Below, piece after piece: positions 1 to 10,899 of a stretch of DNA of 64,000 nt. Numbering within the stretch: the first letter of the stretch is position 1; every line of letters begins with the position of its first letter. Made by a program: the position numbers and the translations under genes. This stretch comes from Clytia hemisphaerica (taxonomy: Eukaryota > Cnidaria > Hydrozoa > Leptothecata > Clytiidae), in contig CACVBU010000017.1 of assembly GCA_902728285.1 (NCBI GenBank), positions 636,420 through 700,419 on the forward strand, in the 5' to 3' direction. The notes under the pieces are model-generated. The model ran no database searches. It saw only the letters and a program-made list of their open reading frames with translations, and was not told the DNA's origin.

Positions 1-55
1 TTCATGAAAAAAACGTTTAACGCAGTCAAGCGAACCAATGGAAGAGGTTAGATAC

Positions 56-2682
56 CTGTTATGAGGTGAATAATTGCACTTGAGGTCACAAGAGTCAGCT
101 CTTATTCGATTTTTGGTAAAAGCACTTGTTTCCAAACGTTGAGGAACAAATTTAGCTTGACTTCCAGTGAAACCATATCGACATAAACAAACCATGTTGG
201 AATCTCGTAAATCCAGATTGGTGATACAAAATCCATTTTCACCGCATTGTGAACAGACAACACATTCCAAACCAAGTCTCTTGCACGGCTCTGGGTCTGT
301 AAAATATACGAAAAATTACATACACAAAAAACGAAAAAGAAAAAAGGCCGCTTGTTCGACTCTGGGGAAATACAGGAGAAAAATCACGAGCTAATTCTGA
401 CAGATGATTTTGATATTTTCACTTCGATATTTGATATTGATTATTTTTCCCAAAAATCAAAGCCCGCGGTTTTTGACATCTTTAAATTGTTACAAGCATT
501 GTTTTAAAAGACCTAATTTGATTCAGCCTATCGAAAATTACTGCCCTCCTTAAAATCAAACTTAATCAAAAAGATTTTCTGCTGTTCAATGTGTGATTTC
601 AAGAAAGAGATTTTGGCGAATGATTGCTCATTTAATTTTCCAGGATTTATTTGGGCGCTTCAAGAATATTTTTGAATTTAGCGGGAGAAAATTTTGTAAT
701 TTGATCTGTCATTTTCTTCTTGAATATCATAAGAATTATACGCAAAAGAGCATTTTAAGAAGAATGAAGAAATGAACAAAAGTGAATGGAATGTTGCGAG
801 AATTTATTTAGGAAAGTGGCAAAAATGTTTAATTTAAGGCCAATTCCCAACTTTATCAACAATTATTCCCTTTAGCTATTCCATGTGAACTCGATGAATA
901 TGATGACCAAAAAAATTGACTTACTACTCGAGGATGTCGGATTGGTTGTCGTGGGTACGGTTGACGATTTTTGAGTGGTTTTTGGTGCAGTGGTTGTGGG
1001 TGGGTGGGTTGGCGGTGCAGTGGTTGTGGGTGGGTGGGTTGGTGTTGCAGTGGTTGTGGTGGTTGTAGGTGGGTGGGTTGGTGGTGCAGTGGTTGTGGAT
1101 GGGTAGCTTGGTGGTGCAGTTGGTGGTTGTGGTGGTGGGTGGGTAGCTGGTAACGGAACCCTGGCTCACACATTCGTTGTTTCTAGAGAGTTTGAAAGAT
1201 ACAAGATTATGACAAAGAAGTCTGAAAATATCTGTTAAACATGATACCAGATATACTCTCGATTTTCAGCAGTTAAAGAGTGTTGGAAAAATTTACACAT
1301 CAATAACAAGATATTGGACGAACAAAAATACCAGAGACTAAATAAATACCTGTTATGAGGCGAGTAATCACATTTGAGTTCACAAGAATCAGCTCTTATT
1401 CGATTTTTGGTAAAAGTACTTGTTTCCAAACGTTGAGGAACAAATTTAGCTTGACTTCCAGTGAAACCATATCGACATAAACAAACCATGTTGGAATTTC
1501 GTAAATCGAGATTGGTGATACAAAATCCATTTTCACCGCATTGTGAACATGCAACACATTCCAAACCAAGTCGCTTACAAGGTTCTGGGTCTGTGAAATA
1601 TACAGGAAAATTTACATACACAGAAAACGAAAAAAAATAAAGAAAAGCCGCTTGTTTGAATCTGTAAAATACAAGAGAAAAATCAGAAGTTAATTCTGAC
1701 AACTTAATCCAAGCCTGCGGTTTTGAAATATCTTCAAAAATATTTTTAAATTTGGTGGGAGAAAATTTTGTAATTTGATCTGTCATTTTCTTCTTAAATA
1801 TTATCAGAATTATACGCAAAAGAGCATTTTAAGAAGAATGAAGAAATGAACAAAGGAGAATGGAATGTTGCGAGAATTTATTTTGAAATTACAAAAATAT
1901 TTAATTTAAGGCCAAGTCAAAAATTCAACTCGATGAATATGGCCAAAAAAATTTGACTTACTACTCGAGAATATCGGATTGATTGTCGTGGGTGGGTGGC
2001 TTGGTGAAATAGTAGTTGTGGTGGTTGTGGGTGGGTAGCTTGGTGGAATAGTAGTTGTGGTGGTTGTGGGTGGGTAGCTTGGTGGAATAGTAGTTGTGGT
2101 GGTTGTGGGTGGGTGGGTTGATGGTGCAGTGGTTGTGGTGGTTGTGGGTGGGTAGCTTGGTGGAATAGTAGTTGTGGTGGTTGTGGGTGGGTGGGTTGAT
2201 GGTGCAGTGGTTGTGGTGGTTGTGGGTGGGTGGCTTGGTGGTGCAGTGGTTGTAACGGAACCCTGGCTCACACATTCCTTGTTTCTAGAGAGTTTGAAAA
2301 ATACAAGGTCATGACAAAGAAAATATCCATTAAACATGATACTAGATGTACTCTCGATTTTTAGCAGCTAAAGAGTGTTGGTAAAAATTTACACATCGAC
2401 AACAAGATATTGAAGGAACAAAAACACGAGAGACTAGATACCTGTTATAGGGCGAATAATTGCATTTGAGGTCACAAGAATCAGCTCTTATTCGATTTTT
2501 GGTAAAAGTACTTGTTTCCAAACGTTGAGGAACAAATTTAGCTTGACTTCCAGTGAAACCATATCGACATAAACAAACCATGTTGGAATTTCGTAAATCG
2601 AGATTGGTGATACAAAATCCATTTTCACCGCATTGTGAACAGACAACACATTCCAAACCAAGTCGCTTGCAAGGTTCTGGGT
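56..2682 (-). repeat. Tandem segmental duplication of exon pairs and introns
   Basis: The Cys-domain exons at 56-296, 1350-1590 and 2442-2682 are near-identical, all 241 nt. Their flanking introns are also repeated: about 297-420 matches 1591-1700, 660-850 matches 1735-1925, and 1235-1340 matches 2335-2440. Spacing is about 1.29 kb then 1.09 kb. Shared introns indicate recent duplication of whole genomic blocks rather than exon shuffling. Confidence 0.85.
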
Positions 2683-5537
2683 CTGTAAAATATACAGAAA
2701 GGATTTCTGAAGATTTTCCTCATATGACTAGACCTAATACGTATGTAATTTAGACAAAAGATTATTGAATTTTGACATTTATATGACGAATAGCAGAAGA
2801 GCTACAAACGAAGAGGGTCATTTGAACCAAATGTGTGAATAATTTAGTATTCTCAGAGATACCTCTATAATCTTTAAATTCTTTGATAACCTTTGACTCT
2901 TACTTTTAGGTGCTTAATAGCGCACCGCGCTGAATCTAAAAATAGATTTTATTTTTGACATAATCAATACTCTCGATGTGTTTGTACGAGTTGCAATTCC
3001 ATCAACCTTTACGTTAATCTCTTTTGCACGTTAATTGCATCGTTTGACAAAAGATATATAACAACTTACACGTATCTTTAATTGAGCCGCATTGAACTGT
3101 GGGATTGCAACTCGAACAAATGTCAAAAAAAGTGAAAAGTAATAATTATGACGTTTGCGTTGCGGAGCGCTATTACCACACTACTTCGTTCGTTAATTTA
3201 TCGATTTTTTCCCATCCCCCGAACCTAATTAGAACCCTGCTCTCTCTATCAATTATGAATAAGAATTTCAGCTGTCACTTCTAGTATATCATTAACCTCG
3301 CTTGTCTGTATTTAGAAGTACAATTTCCACCAGTCCCCAAACCGGCAATTAGGCCCCCGGTTTGTTAAGATTTGCAGATTGCTAGCCCACTCCGTTTATT
3401 CAACCCTCGTTCATTTAAAACCACCGTTTGTCTGACACCAAAGTACTCTTTTGAGCTCAAACTCACTTGAATTAACTGGAGAAGAGGTTGTCGAAGATAC
3501 GATGGTCGTAGTGGTGGGTGGGGCGGTCGTGGTGGTGGTGGGCGGAGAGTTTGTGGTAGCTGGTGGTGTGGTTGTGGTCGCAGGTGGGGTGGTCGTTGTC
3601 ATTTCACTTGCGCATCGTGGATTTCTAGAAAAGAATGGAAAAGTTTTGAGAGTTGATGAGAAAATCAGTCAGCCTGAATGTTGCTTTTTTTATAAAAATT
3701 AAAATGTCAGGTCTGTCAGATCTACAAACTACAAAGAGTGGCCGGACTTTTTTCTTCTTGAAAGGACCGTGCCTTGTGAAAAGGTAATCAGGCTTTTCTA
3801 GATCCCTCTATCTTTAACCTGGATAGATAAATCTTCAAAACTGTTTTCAGCATAGAAAAATAGAGGTATACAGTGTTGAAAATGTCTCTAAAACTTCAAA
3901 TAAAGTGGTTACACGTTTTTTATAAGAACAAATTATATAAGAATATAATGACCAAAATATAAAGAACAGGCTAAGAACAAATTAAAAATAGGCTTAAAAC
4001 TTAGAAAGTTAAAAACATCCGAAGGCAAAAATTTTAGAAGCTTCTATTCATGATATGCGCCATTGCAATGTCTTCCACGGACCCAACAGCTGATTGGCTG
4101 CAAGTGACGTATTGATTGACTGATTTACGTCACTTACAACCAATCAGCTGTTGGGTCCTCAGGAGCCATTACAATGGCGCATATAACAAGCTAAAATACA
4201 AACTCTTAATAGAAGGGCATCGCCAATTAGCAGACCTTACCTGACATAAGGTGAATAAAAACATTTTGTTTTACAATCAAACGCACGCACACGGTTCAAG
4301 CTCAACGTTGTATAACCTGTCGCTCCCGTGATGTAAACACTTTGTGAGCCCGTGAATCCATAATCACAAAGACAACGTGGTAGAAAGTCCGTGTTTAGCA
4401 CGCACCATCCCCCAACGCCACATAAATCGTCACATCGCGTACATTCCAAACCAAGGGCGGTACAAGTTAATGGATTGTTTGGGTTGTTATTACCAACGGG
4501 CGTAACTATGACTGGCTTTTGTGTCAAGGGTGTGTTTGCTTGGGTGTTGAGAGGCGGTTGGGTGGTGGTTGTAGGGGTGGTAGTCGTCGCCGTGGTTGTA
4601 GGTAATCCCTCTGATGCACATTGGGTATTTCTAAAGTCGAATAAAAAATGTTATTTATTAGAAAAAGTTCCCAGGAATAACTCACGCAAATCAGGTACAA
4701 TGGGACCTACCGCTGGTCAGACTTCCTTTTCCAAAATCTGAAATCTTCACCGAATTCTGAAAGTTTTCATGAAATTTTGCATCTGACAGAATTCAAATAT
4801 TTGTTTTCAATTTGCAGGTAAAGTTGTTCTAAACTGTTGGGGGAGGGGTTGTCATTTCTGGAACCCTGGTAACTAAACAACGACGCCATATTTTCATACT
4901 GTTCTCTTTTCCCGATCAACAAAGTCGCACGTGATAGTATTTGCAAAGCTATCAACGGAGTCCAAATGAAATTTCTGTTCAGTCAGTTTTTCAAGTCTAG
5001 AGAATTTCAATCGGGGAAATTTTCGTTAAAATGGGAAATCGGGGAATCTATTCCGTGAAGCTCGATATTAAATGAGCAAAAACCTGCAAAAACTAAACAC
5101 TTTAAACTTTTACAGTATTGTGAGCAATTGAAAGCGGGAGGATATTTTGGAAGAAATTTTTCATGTGAGAGAAAGTGCGCAGTTTTTATGAAAATATTTA
5201 ATCAACTTGAAACAGTTTGTTATTATTTAAGAACGAGTTACCTGACATAAGGTGTATAATGGCAAGCCACGGAGCACCCATCCGCACGGATTAAGTTCAT
5301 CTTGCTTGACAACGGGTTGTTGTCATAAACAGCATTGTTGCCAACCCAACCATATTTACACAAACATTTCGGTCCCGTAACAATGTCATCAATACGCCAT
5401 CCGCCAGGCCAGCATTGTGCATGCCTGGAACACTGGTATCCAGTCCCTTCACAGAACTCAATATTACTCGCGTCAACAAGCCCTGTTGCTATAGTAACCA
5501 CTAAAAGGCTAACAAAAATCGTATTCAAAAATCTCAT
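56..5537 (-). CDS. Secreted multi-module cysteine-rich protein, 5' part of gene (3' end outside window)
   Basis: I do not recognise the family. Exons on the minus strand, 5' to 3': 5242-5537, 4241-4630, 3467-3624, 2442-2682, 1962-2284, 1350-1590, 925-1182, 56-296; a donor at the last shows the gene continues off the left edge. Exon 1 has a signal peptide (MRFLNTIFVSLLVVTIATG..., likely cut near VDA/SN) and a Cys domain. Later exons alternate between a 241-nt Cys-domain exon (9 Cys; GLEC, CGENGFC, CLCRYGFTGSQ, NRIRADSC, YSPYNR) and a Thr/Pro linker exon opening with NxxCxS, which adds a tenth Cys; exon 2 fuses linker and domain. The first module has only 8 Cys. Phases alternate 2 and 1 and agree at every junction except after 925-1182. 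Spacing is vaguely EGF-like. Inferred role: extracellular, mucin-like linkers between disulfide modules. Modest confidence in identity, high in exon structure. Confidence 0.75.
3190..3450. mobile_element. Degenerate MITE related to the 33261-33573 element
   Basis: C-rich blocks (cccccga, ggcccccgg), the shared string ttcagctgtca and a right end resembling tttggcacctaagagtac match the better-preserved copy at 33261-33573. It lies in intron 3 and ends just before the donor of exon 3467-3624. Confidence 0.45.
3910..4030. mobile_element. TACACG-family MITE, partial copy
   Basis: Starts tacacgttttttataagaac and continues with repeated agaacaaat/aagaaca motifs and the phrase catccgaagg, as in copies at 13004-13146 and 62907-63126. 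The right terminus is eroded. It lies in intron 2 of the cysteine-module gene. Confidence 0.5.
4054..4183. repeat. Imperfect palindrome, MITE-like
   Basis: The left arm (tatgcgccattgcaatg, then gacccaacagctgattgg, then aagtgacgta) is repeated inverted on the right. Arms are about 55 nt around a short centre. It lies in intron 2 of the cysteine-module gene. Confidence 0.75.
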
Positions 5538-5664
5538 TTTTGCTGCTTCGAAAATTCCCTGCTTCGGAAAAATTGAATTCAGCAAAAACTGAGAGAGCTT
5601 AACAAACACAAGGTTATGTTTAAGTAGATTGAAATTCACTAGTTGAATGAAGTTGGGTGAAAGG

Positions 5665-5671
5665 TTTTATA
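5665..5671 (-). promoter_or_regulatory. TATA box of the cysteine-module gene
   Basis: On the minus strand this reads TATAAAA, about 130 nt before the signal-peptide start codon at 5537. Position and orientation suit a core promoter with transcription starting near 5635-5640. No transcript data support it. Confidence 0.5.
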
Positions 5672-5689
5672 CCCGAAAATCTAAAGCCT

Positions 5690-7250
5690 TTGGATCATCC
5701 AGGATGAGTACCAATGAAAAGCCAAACGACATATTTAGGTAGCAAGGACATTATCTGCTAATTATACACGCTAAATATAACAACTTGTAAAGTATTACAA
5801 ATTTTTAAGTGATCCTGTTTGCGGACAATTTCCGGTCTGTTGATGTGAAGGCTTAGGAAGGATTTAAGAGTAATTTTTGTTTGATACTGATAGTGATAAA
5901 ATTTCTGTTTGATTGGTTGTTCGCAGGTATTTGTTTTGTTAATAGTAATATGTTGATAGGGTCAGCCCGGGAATCTGGCCATGAAAATCCGTTTGCCGAG
6001 TCAAATCTGAATATGGGGGATGCAGGATATAACATTTCTTGGAAATTTACCCCCCCCGGATATTGTGAATTTTGACCCCCGATCAACGGATCTCACCCCC
6101 CGGACAAGCATCAGTTGACCCCCCGGACATTAAAAATCATCCTTAATCAGAGCAAGCTTGCCCCTAAAACAAGGCAAAATTTGTAGACTTTTACTACCCC
6201 CATTGTGACACTTTATGACGCTATGAGAAGGGTCTGTAGGTGTAATCTAGCTCTCTCATCGACAATATGGCAGAAGATCTCTGGTGAGAGTTTTTTTGGG
6301 TACAATAAAAAAGGTCATCCCTCCAACCGGATTCAAAATTAGCACCATCACGCAAAAAGTTTCGGTTTTAATGATTTCGCAAACTTTTTCACTTTTTCAC
6401 TTTCACGTCATCTTGTTTTTGAGATTGAAATGGAAATGAAACCTCCCCTGAGGATGTGATGAGTGGGAGATGTTCGTTCTATGACGTGAATTGAAACCAA
6501 TTCCAAGAATTGCCATACTAAGGTTTTAAGAAGCCCATTCCAGTTTACACCGACTTGGAAAGATTTCAATTTACAACTTCAATTGGCTTTAAAATGGTCA
6601 CATTTTACGTATATAAACGAGGCATTTGACGAAAGCCTGAAAAAGGAAACTTTAGCTAAAATAAGCTGAATGTTGTTTTCAAATAACAATTATGGTGGTT
6701 GTCACTATCATTCTGAACTGTTTCCATCACACCGAAGTGTGTTCATGCTGAACCGACCAAATTCTCAGAGCAATTAAAAATTGAAGAATTACAGGATTTT
6801 CGTTTATGTAAAAATCTTTCCGCTTTGGAACACATTGTACTCATTCATAGCAAGCAGTACAATCTTAAGATTTCGCAGATGATAAGCTCAACCGCGAAGT
6901 TCAATCCCCGCCGCGAGATTTGAGACTTTTTCTAATCTATGATGGCGACCTATAGCGACATTTTCCAAGGCTTACATCCAGTAAATTTCTTTCAGAAAAC
7001 TTTTTAGAGAACTTTGCATTGAACATTTTCATATGTATGGATCAAGTAAAGTAATTTTGAATTAGCTTTTTTCGTCAATTGCCATCTCTATGAATCTTTA
7101 CGGAAATTGGATAATTGGCCGACCGGCCAACCGTTGAAATAAATTAGAGAAACCTTTTTGAAAGATGGCAACTACAGTATCCTAATCATTTGTGATATTT
7201 TGCAAGATAGAGGTACCCCCTTCTAGGCTAGTGCCCCCCCCCCCTTAAAA
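5690..7250. other. Intergenic stretch without a recognised gene
   Basis: I see no conserved reading frame. The only structure is four C-runs between about 6046 and 6123 (acccccc followed by gga or ga), resembling the C-rich cores of MITEs elsewhere here. The rest is AT-rich unique-looking sequence. Confidence 0.5.
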
Positions 7251-7251
7251 A

Positions 7252-7435
7252 TGTAGATAATAATCAAATGAACCAATCCTCACTGCAAAATATTATGCTA
7301 TTTTTCCATACCGAATGAATTTTCTGACATGAAAACAAAAGAATTGAAATCCTCCACCATAAAGATATGGGAACACCAATCCCCACCGAGTTTCAGTCCA
7401 ATGACTGAAAAGATTCTACCGGGTCTTGTGAGAAA
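7252..7435. repeat. Dispersed repeat, copy 1 (paired with 42363-42555)
   Basis: Shared phrases in the same order as at 42363-42555: aatcaaat, aaccaatcctcactg, tgctatttttc, gaattttctgac/at, tatgggaa and ccc(c/a)atcgag or ccaccgag, then tcctaccg. This shows a diverged interspersed repeat of about 185 bp. The last 120 bp of the window look related. Confidence 0.6.
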
Positions 7436-7524
7436 GGGGTGTTTTTAGCGACCCAGCGTTCATCGTTCAACGTTCATCTAGCGTTCACAACGTCCATATA
7501 ACGTTAGTTAGATGTACGTAGTCT

Positions 7525-7703
7525 GAGCTCTTCCAGAAAAAACCGTTCATAGGGGGTGGAAGATATATATTGTCAAACGGTGTCGAAAAAATCCTGAAAA
7601 ACTGCCATGTCCAGGGGTGAAAAATCTAAATGTCCAGGGGTAAATCATTGAAAAAATAATATATCATCCACCCCCCATGAACGAATTTTTTCTAGAAGAG
7701 CTC
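7525..7703. mobile_element. MITE with about 45-bp terminal inverted repeats
   Basis: Begins gagctcttccagaaaaaacc and ends with its imperfect inverse, ttttttctagaagagctc. Both arms include the C/G-rich block (gggggtgga inverted as tccaccccc) and atata. The central 90 bp includes two copies of atgtccaggggt. It abuts the reverse-transcriptase remnant to its right. Confidence 0.75.
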
Positions 7704-7705
7704 AT

Positions 7706-8040
7706 TTCTCGAAAGCCTTCGATGAAGTTGACCATGCCATTGTCCCCCAAAAGATAAAGCAACTAGGAATTTATGTAAAAATACTACATTGCCTCGATTC
7801 CTGCCTTACAGGAAGTAGCAGTCAGTGCTTGTAAATGGTGTTAAGTGAGAACCACAAAATGCCCTATCAGGAGTCCCTCAAGGAAGTGTCCTGAGTCCTT
7901 TAATCTTTCTCATATTCATTGGCGATATTGACAAAAATATCTTAAACAGCTTTGTGAAGTCCTTTGCTGATGACACCCGTGCAACAAAACATGTCAAGAC
8001 AATTGAACATGTTGCCTTACTGACTTAGAGAAAGTGAGGA
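7706..8040 (+). pseudogene. Non-LTR retrotransposon reverse-transcriptase fragment
   Basis: Translation gives KAFDEVDHAIVPQKIKQLGI early, then the RT signature GVPQGSVLSPLIFLIFIGDI and, after a short gap, the catalytic-site motif SFADDTRA. These are the usual RT blocks of LINE elements, with the catalytic aspartates in FADD. At least one frame change between the first and second blocks and stops in between mark it as dead. It is about 110 codons of a normally much longer polyprotein. The adjoining reading frame at 8034-8246 is not RT-like. Confidence 0.8.
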
Positions 8041-8249
8041 TGAGCTGGAGTTTTTACAAGCTGGGATGCGATTTTCTTTGTGTGTATTTTACGGAACAAG
8101 CACACCTGATATGTTATACCTCCAAAAAATTCTCTAAACCCAAGTTCCGATCAATCAAAGCAAACTTATCGAAAACAAAAACATTGCTTGTGAAAACGAA
8201 AGTGGTGACACACAGCATACAGAACACGGCTATTAATGGCTATTAATAT

Positions 8250-9395
8250 ATAGATAGCCTCATCGTAAAAACCACATTTTGGGGTAGGTAGTCTTTGCTT
8301 TGAATGACATTAACATCAACTACACGCTTGTTCTATTGTTTGGAACAATAGAAATTTAAGAACAATCTCAGGCTTCAAAATTTACTGGTTCTTACAAAAA
8401 AAAGCGAAACATTCGACTGTCAGCACGTTCCTCTTGGTGGAAAGAAATTATTATTAAAGTTTATGTCCAAAAAGGTGTGCAGTGTTTTTACTTTTGGTCA
8501 TATAACTTTCAAGCATTTGTCGTATAATAAAAAGTTTGGTATCGTTGGAAAGATATTTGAATGCGCTTATATTATTTTCCACTAATTAGTTTTTCACAAT
8601 TCGTGTAAGAAAGTGAAGAAAAACGAGAAATGAACGGATCACAACCATTTTTTTATAATTTTGCTGAGGCTCGGCTGTACTTATTTTTTTTTTTTGTCAC
8701 TTTGAGCCTCAAATTGTTATTATTCTGTTCTTATAACTGAGGTTTGGGCGTTTTACCCAATTTTTACTACTTTAACCCCTAAATTGCTTCAAATTGAGTA
8801 ATTTCAGGCTCAGCATTGTTGTTAAATTGTTCTTATTTTTTGGGGATTTTGAGCCTCATTGTTCTTATGAAAAAAAAGTGAATTTAGAGATTTTTCGGCG
8901 GACCGTTGCTTTTCATACTGAAAGTACCCTTTAAATAAAATCCAGTTTTTTACTTTGCATCGAGATTAGGCCAAAACACCAAAAGTCGAAAATTTTCAAG
9001 TTTCTATAGGCATTCGGAATAAGAGTTTTACTGAAGGTGAATTGGTCAGTTTTCTATAAGAACAAACGAAGAAAATTTTTTAAAATGTCTAAGGGGCACT
9101 TTTTTCACTAAAAATTTGTCTCTCTAAGGATCGGTTTTTCACCAACCCTAGTATCCCCCATGGCCTAAAACACTCAATTTTCATAAGAAAATGAACAATA
9201 ATATTCAGAAAATGGTGAGAATTTAAAAACATTTCCAAGCTGAACGTTCTCATAAAAAATAACGTGTATTTCTTTGAATTCGACGTGGAAAGTTTCACCA
9301 CTTGCCGAAAAAATTTCGTCATTTTACCGCCGTTGAAATTTCCCCTCTGTTATTTTAGAGATGTTGTTTTGTCTGCGTTTTCAAGTTCAATATAG
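8250..9395. other. Intergenic AT-rich stretch, no gene seen
   Basis: Repeated runs of ttcttat/ataagaac and a segment near 8470-8560 resembling the outer repeat at 43883-45450 (gtgtgcag, ataacttt, aaatttggtatc, ttggaaagatat) suggest old DNA-transposon debris. No protein-coding signal. Confidence 0.4.
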
Positions 9396-9398
9396 CAA

Positions 9399-10319
9399 GG
9401 AAATCCCCTTCCAAATGAATTTTAAACTTCCAATTTGGCAGGACTTCACGCCACTGACAAGGGGAGGTTAAGTCCCGAACATGCAAAGAAAAAATTCATC
9501 AATATAATAATAAAATGACGTCACACGTTTCTTTTAAAAGAACATCCAAAATCTTTGGAGCCTTCGAATGTTCTTAACTTCTTGAGTTTTAAGATTGAAA
9601 ATATTGTATTATTTTGACCAGTATTTTTGTCCATTTTCCTAAGAAATTGTGTGTTTCAAAGTCTGCAAAATCGAAATGTTCATAAGATTTCGGCCTCATG
9701 TTCTTAAATAGCTTGCTTTTATAAAAAAATTTTTTTTTCTTATAACAGTGCGATCAAAATCATTCACAAAACCGAATGGCAGATCAATTCAAAACATCTC
9801 AAACACTCGAGAATGGAATTTCCCTTTTTCTATAAGAACAGAATAAAATGATTAAAGTTATTATTAAATAGTCAACAATATAATTGAATATATTTATATA
9901 TTTGATGTGCGTTTTCTATTTAAAAGGACTATTCTTAATCACAAATTTTGTTCGACTGAGAAAAATATAAAACGACTGATTTCTCTTCACATACCTTTGG
10001 TAGTGAGCTGAATATAATATGCTTACGATAAAAATCTTCTTATAAATAACGAATAAACATGGTGTAGGAAATTCCCTTTCGATTGTCGTGTTAATGAGAA
10101 GAGAAAGAAGAGGGAGTTTCCCTTCTAGACTGATAAAAAGCTTCTTGCTAGGTGAAGGGAGATCGAAAGTAAAACAGATATGAGACAGAGAAAGTAGGAT
10201 CGAAAGATGAGAGCCACGAAAGAAACTAGTTTCGTATCTGGAACGAAACCTTTTTGAACGAAAGTGAAAACTTTTTATCAAAACACTCACACACAAAGAG
10301 ACTCTGATAGATATATAAA
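9399..10319 (+). promoter_or_regulatory. Candidate inducible promoter: kB-like sites, ISRE-like site, TATA box
   Basis: Upstream of the UBAN-like gene are four matches to GGRRNNYYCC/GGGRNNYYCC: 9399-9408 GGAAATCCCC, 9815-9824 GGAATTTCCC, 10067-10076 GGAAATTCCC and 10112-10121 GGGAGTTTCC. An IRF/ISRE-like GAAAGTGAAAAC is at 10260-10271 and TATATAAA at 10312-10319. A fifth kB-like site, GGGAAACCCC, is in intron 1 at 11356-11365. The order (kB sites, ISRE, TATA) is that of an immune-inducible promoter. The start site would be near 10345, giving a 5' UTR of about 550 nt. This is motif reading only. Confidence 0.45.
9521..9728. mobile_element. Probable TACACG-family MITE, degraded
   Basis: Contains cacacgtttcttttaaaagaac, the family phrase tggagccttcgaatgttctta, and a final ttcttaaatagcttgc before a T-rich end. 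The order matches copies at 62205-62461 and 62907-63126, but the right terminus is not intact. Confidence 0.4.
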
Positions 10320-10899
10320 GAAGTTTCAATGCATGTGTACGTGTTCAGTTTGATAGTCAGTCAGTTGGTCGTAACTGAGAAATCACTCTGTTTTTATGGT
10401 TATAATATGGCATCAATAAATTTGAGATTTTCGTAGAAGATAGAAGCACACGAGACAGATGAGTTGTTGGGTTGTGACTTGTTTTTGAATTGAGCTCAAG
10501 TGTGAGGAATTGATTCGAGACCTAACATATTTAATAGCATTCCTGGAACATAGTTTAAGAGGCCTTTAAGCGGTTTGTGTGATGGCTGGGCTCGGCGAGA
10601 AAATATTTTCGGCGGGACTCCGCTGGAGGGGCAGGAGGTTCATTTTCAAGGCTTCGAAGACTCGAAAACATGTAATTTTTTAAGAAGAACAACAAAATGC
10701 TGAAAATGTTCAGGTTTCGAACCAAAAGAGTCTTCAAATCTTTTAGTCATACTGTGGGTTGGCAAGACGGAGTCTTGGTTCCATCTATGAGAACAATTTC
10801 ATTTATGGAATGCAACATTTTTTCTTTTTAGCAAAATAGTAGAAACAAAATCATATAAAGAACACTTTAAGAACAACTTTAGAATAAGAAGGAAAAAAA

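Noticed and set aside
971-1153. Plus-strand frame rich in Trp, Cys and Gly
   Set aside because: It is the antisense of the Thr/Pro linker exon; its composition follows from the GT-rich strand of a CA-rich repeat.
9916-10329. 137-residue minus-strand frame
   Set aside because: Ser/Phe/Ile-rich with no domain; it lies antisense over the promoter motifs and TATA box of the UBAN-like gene.
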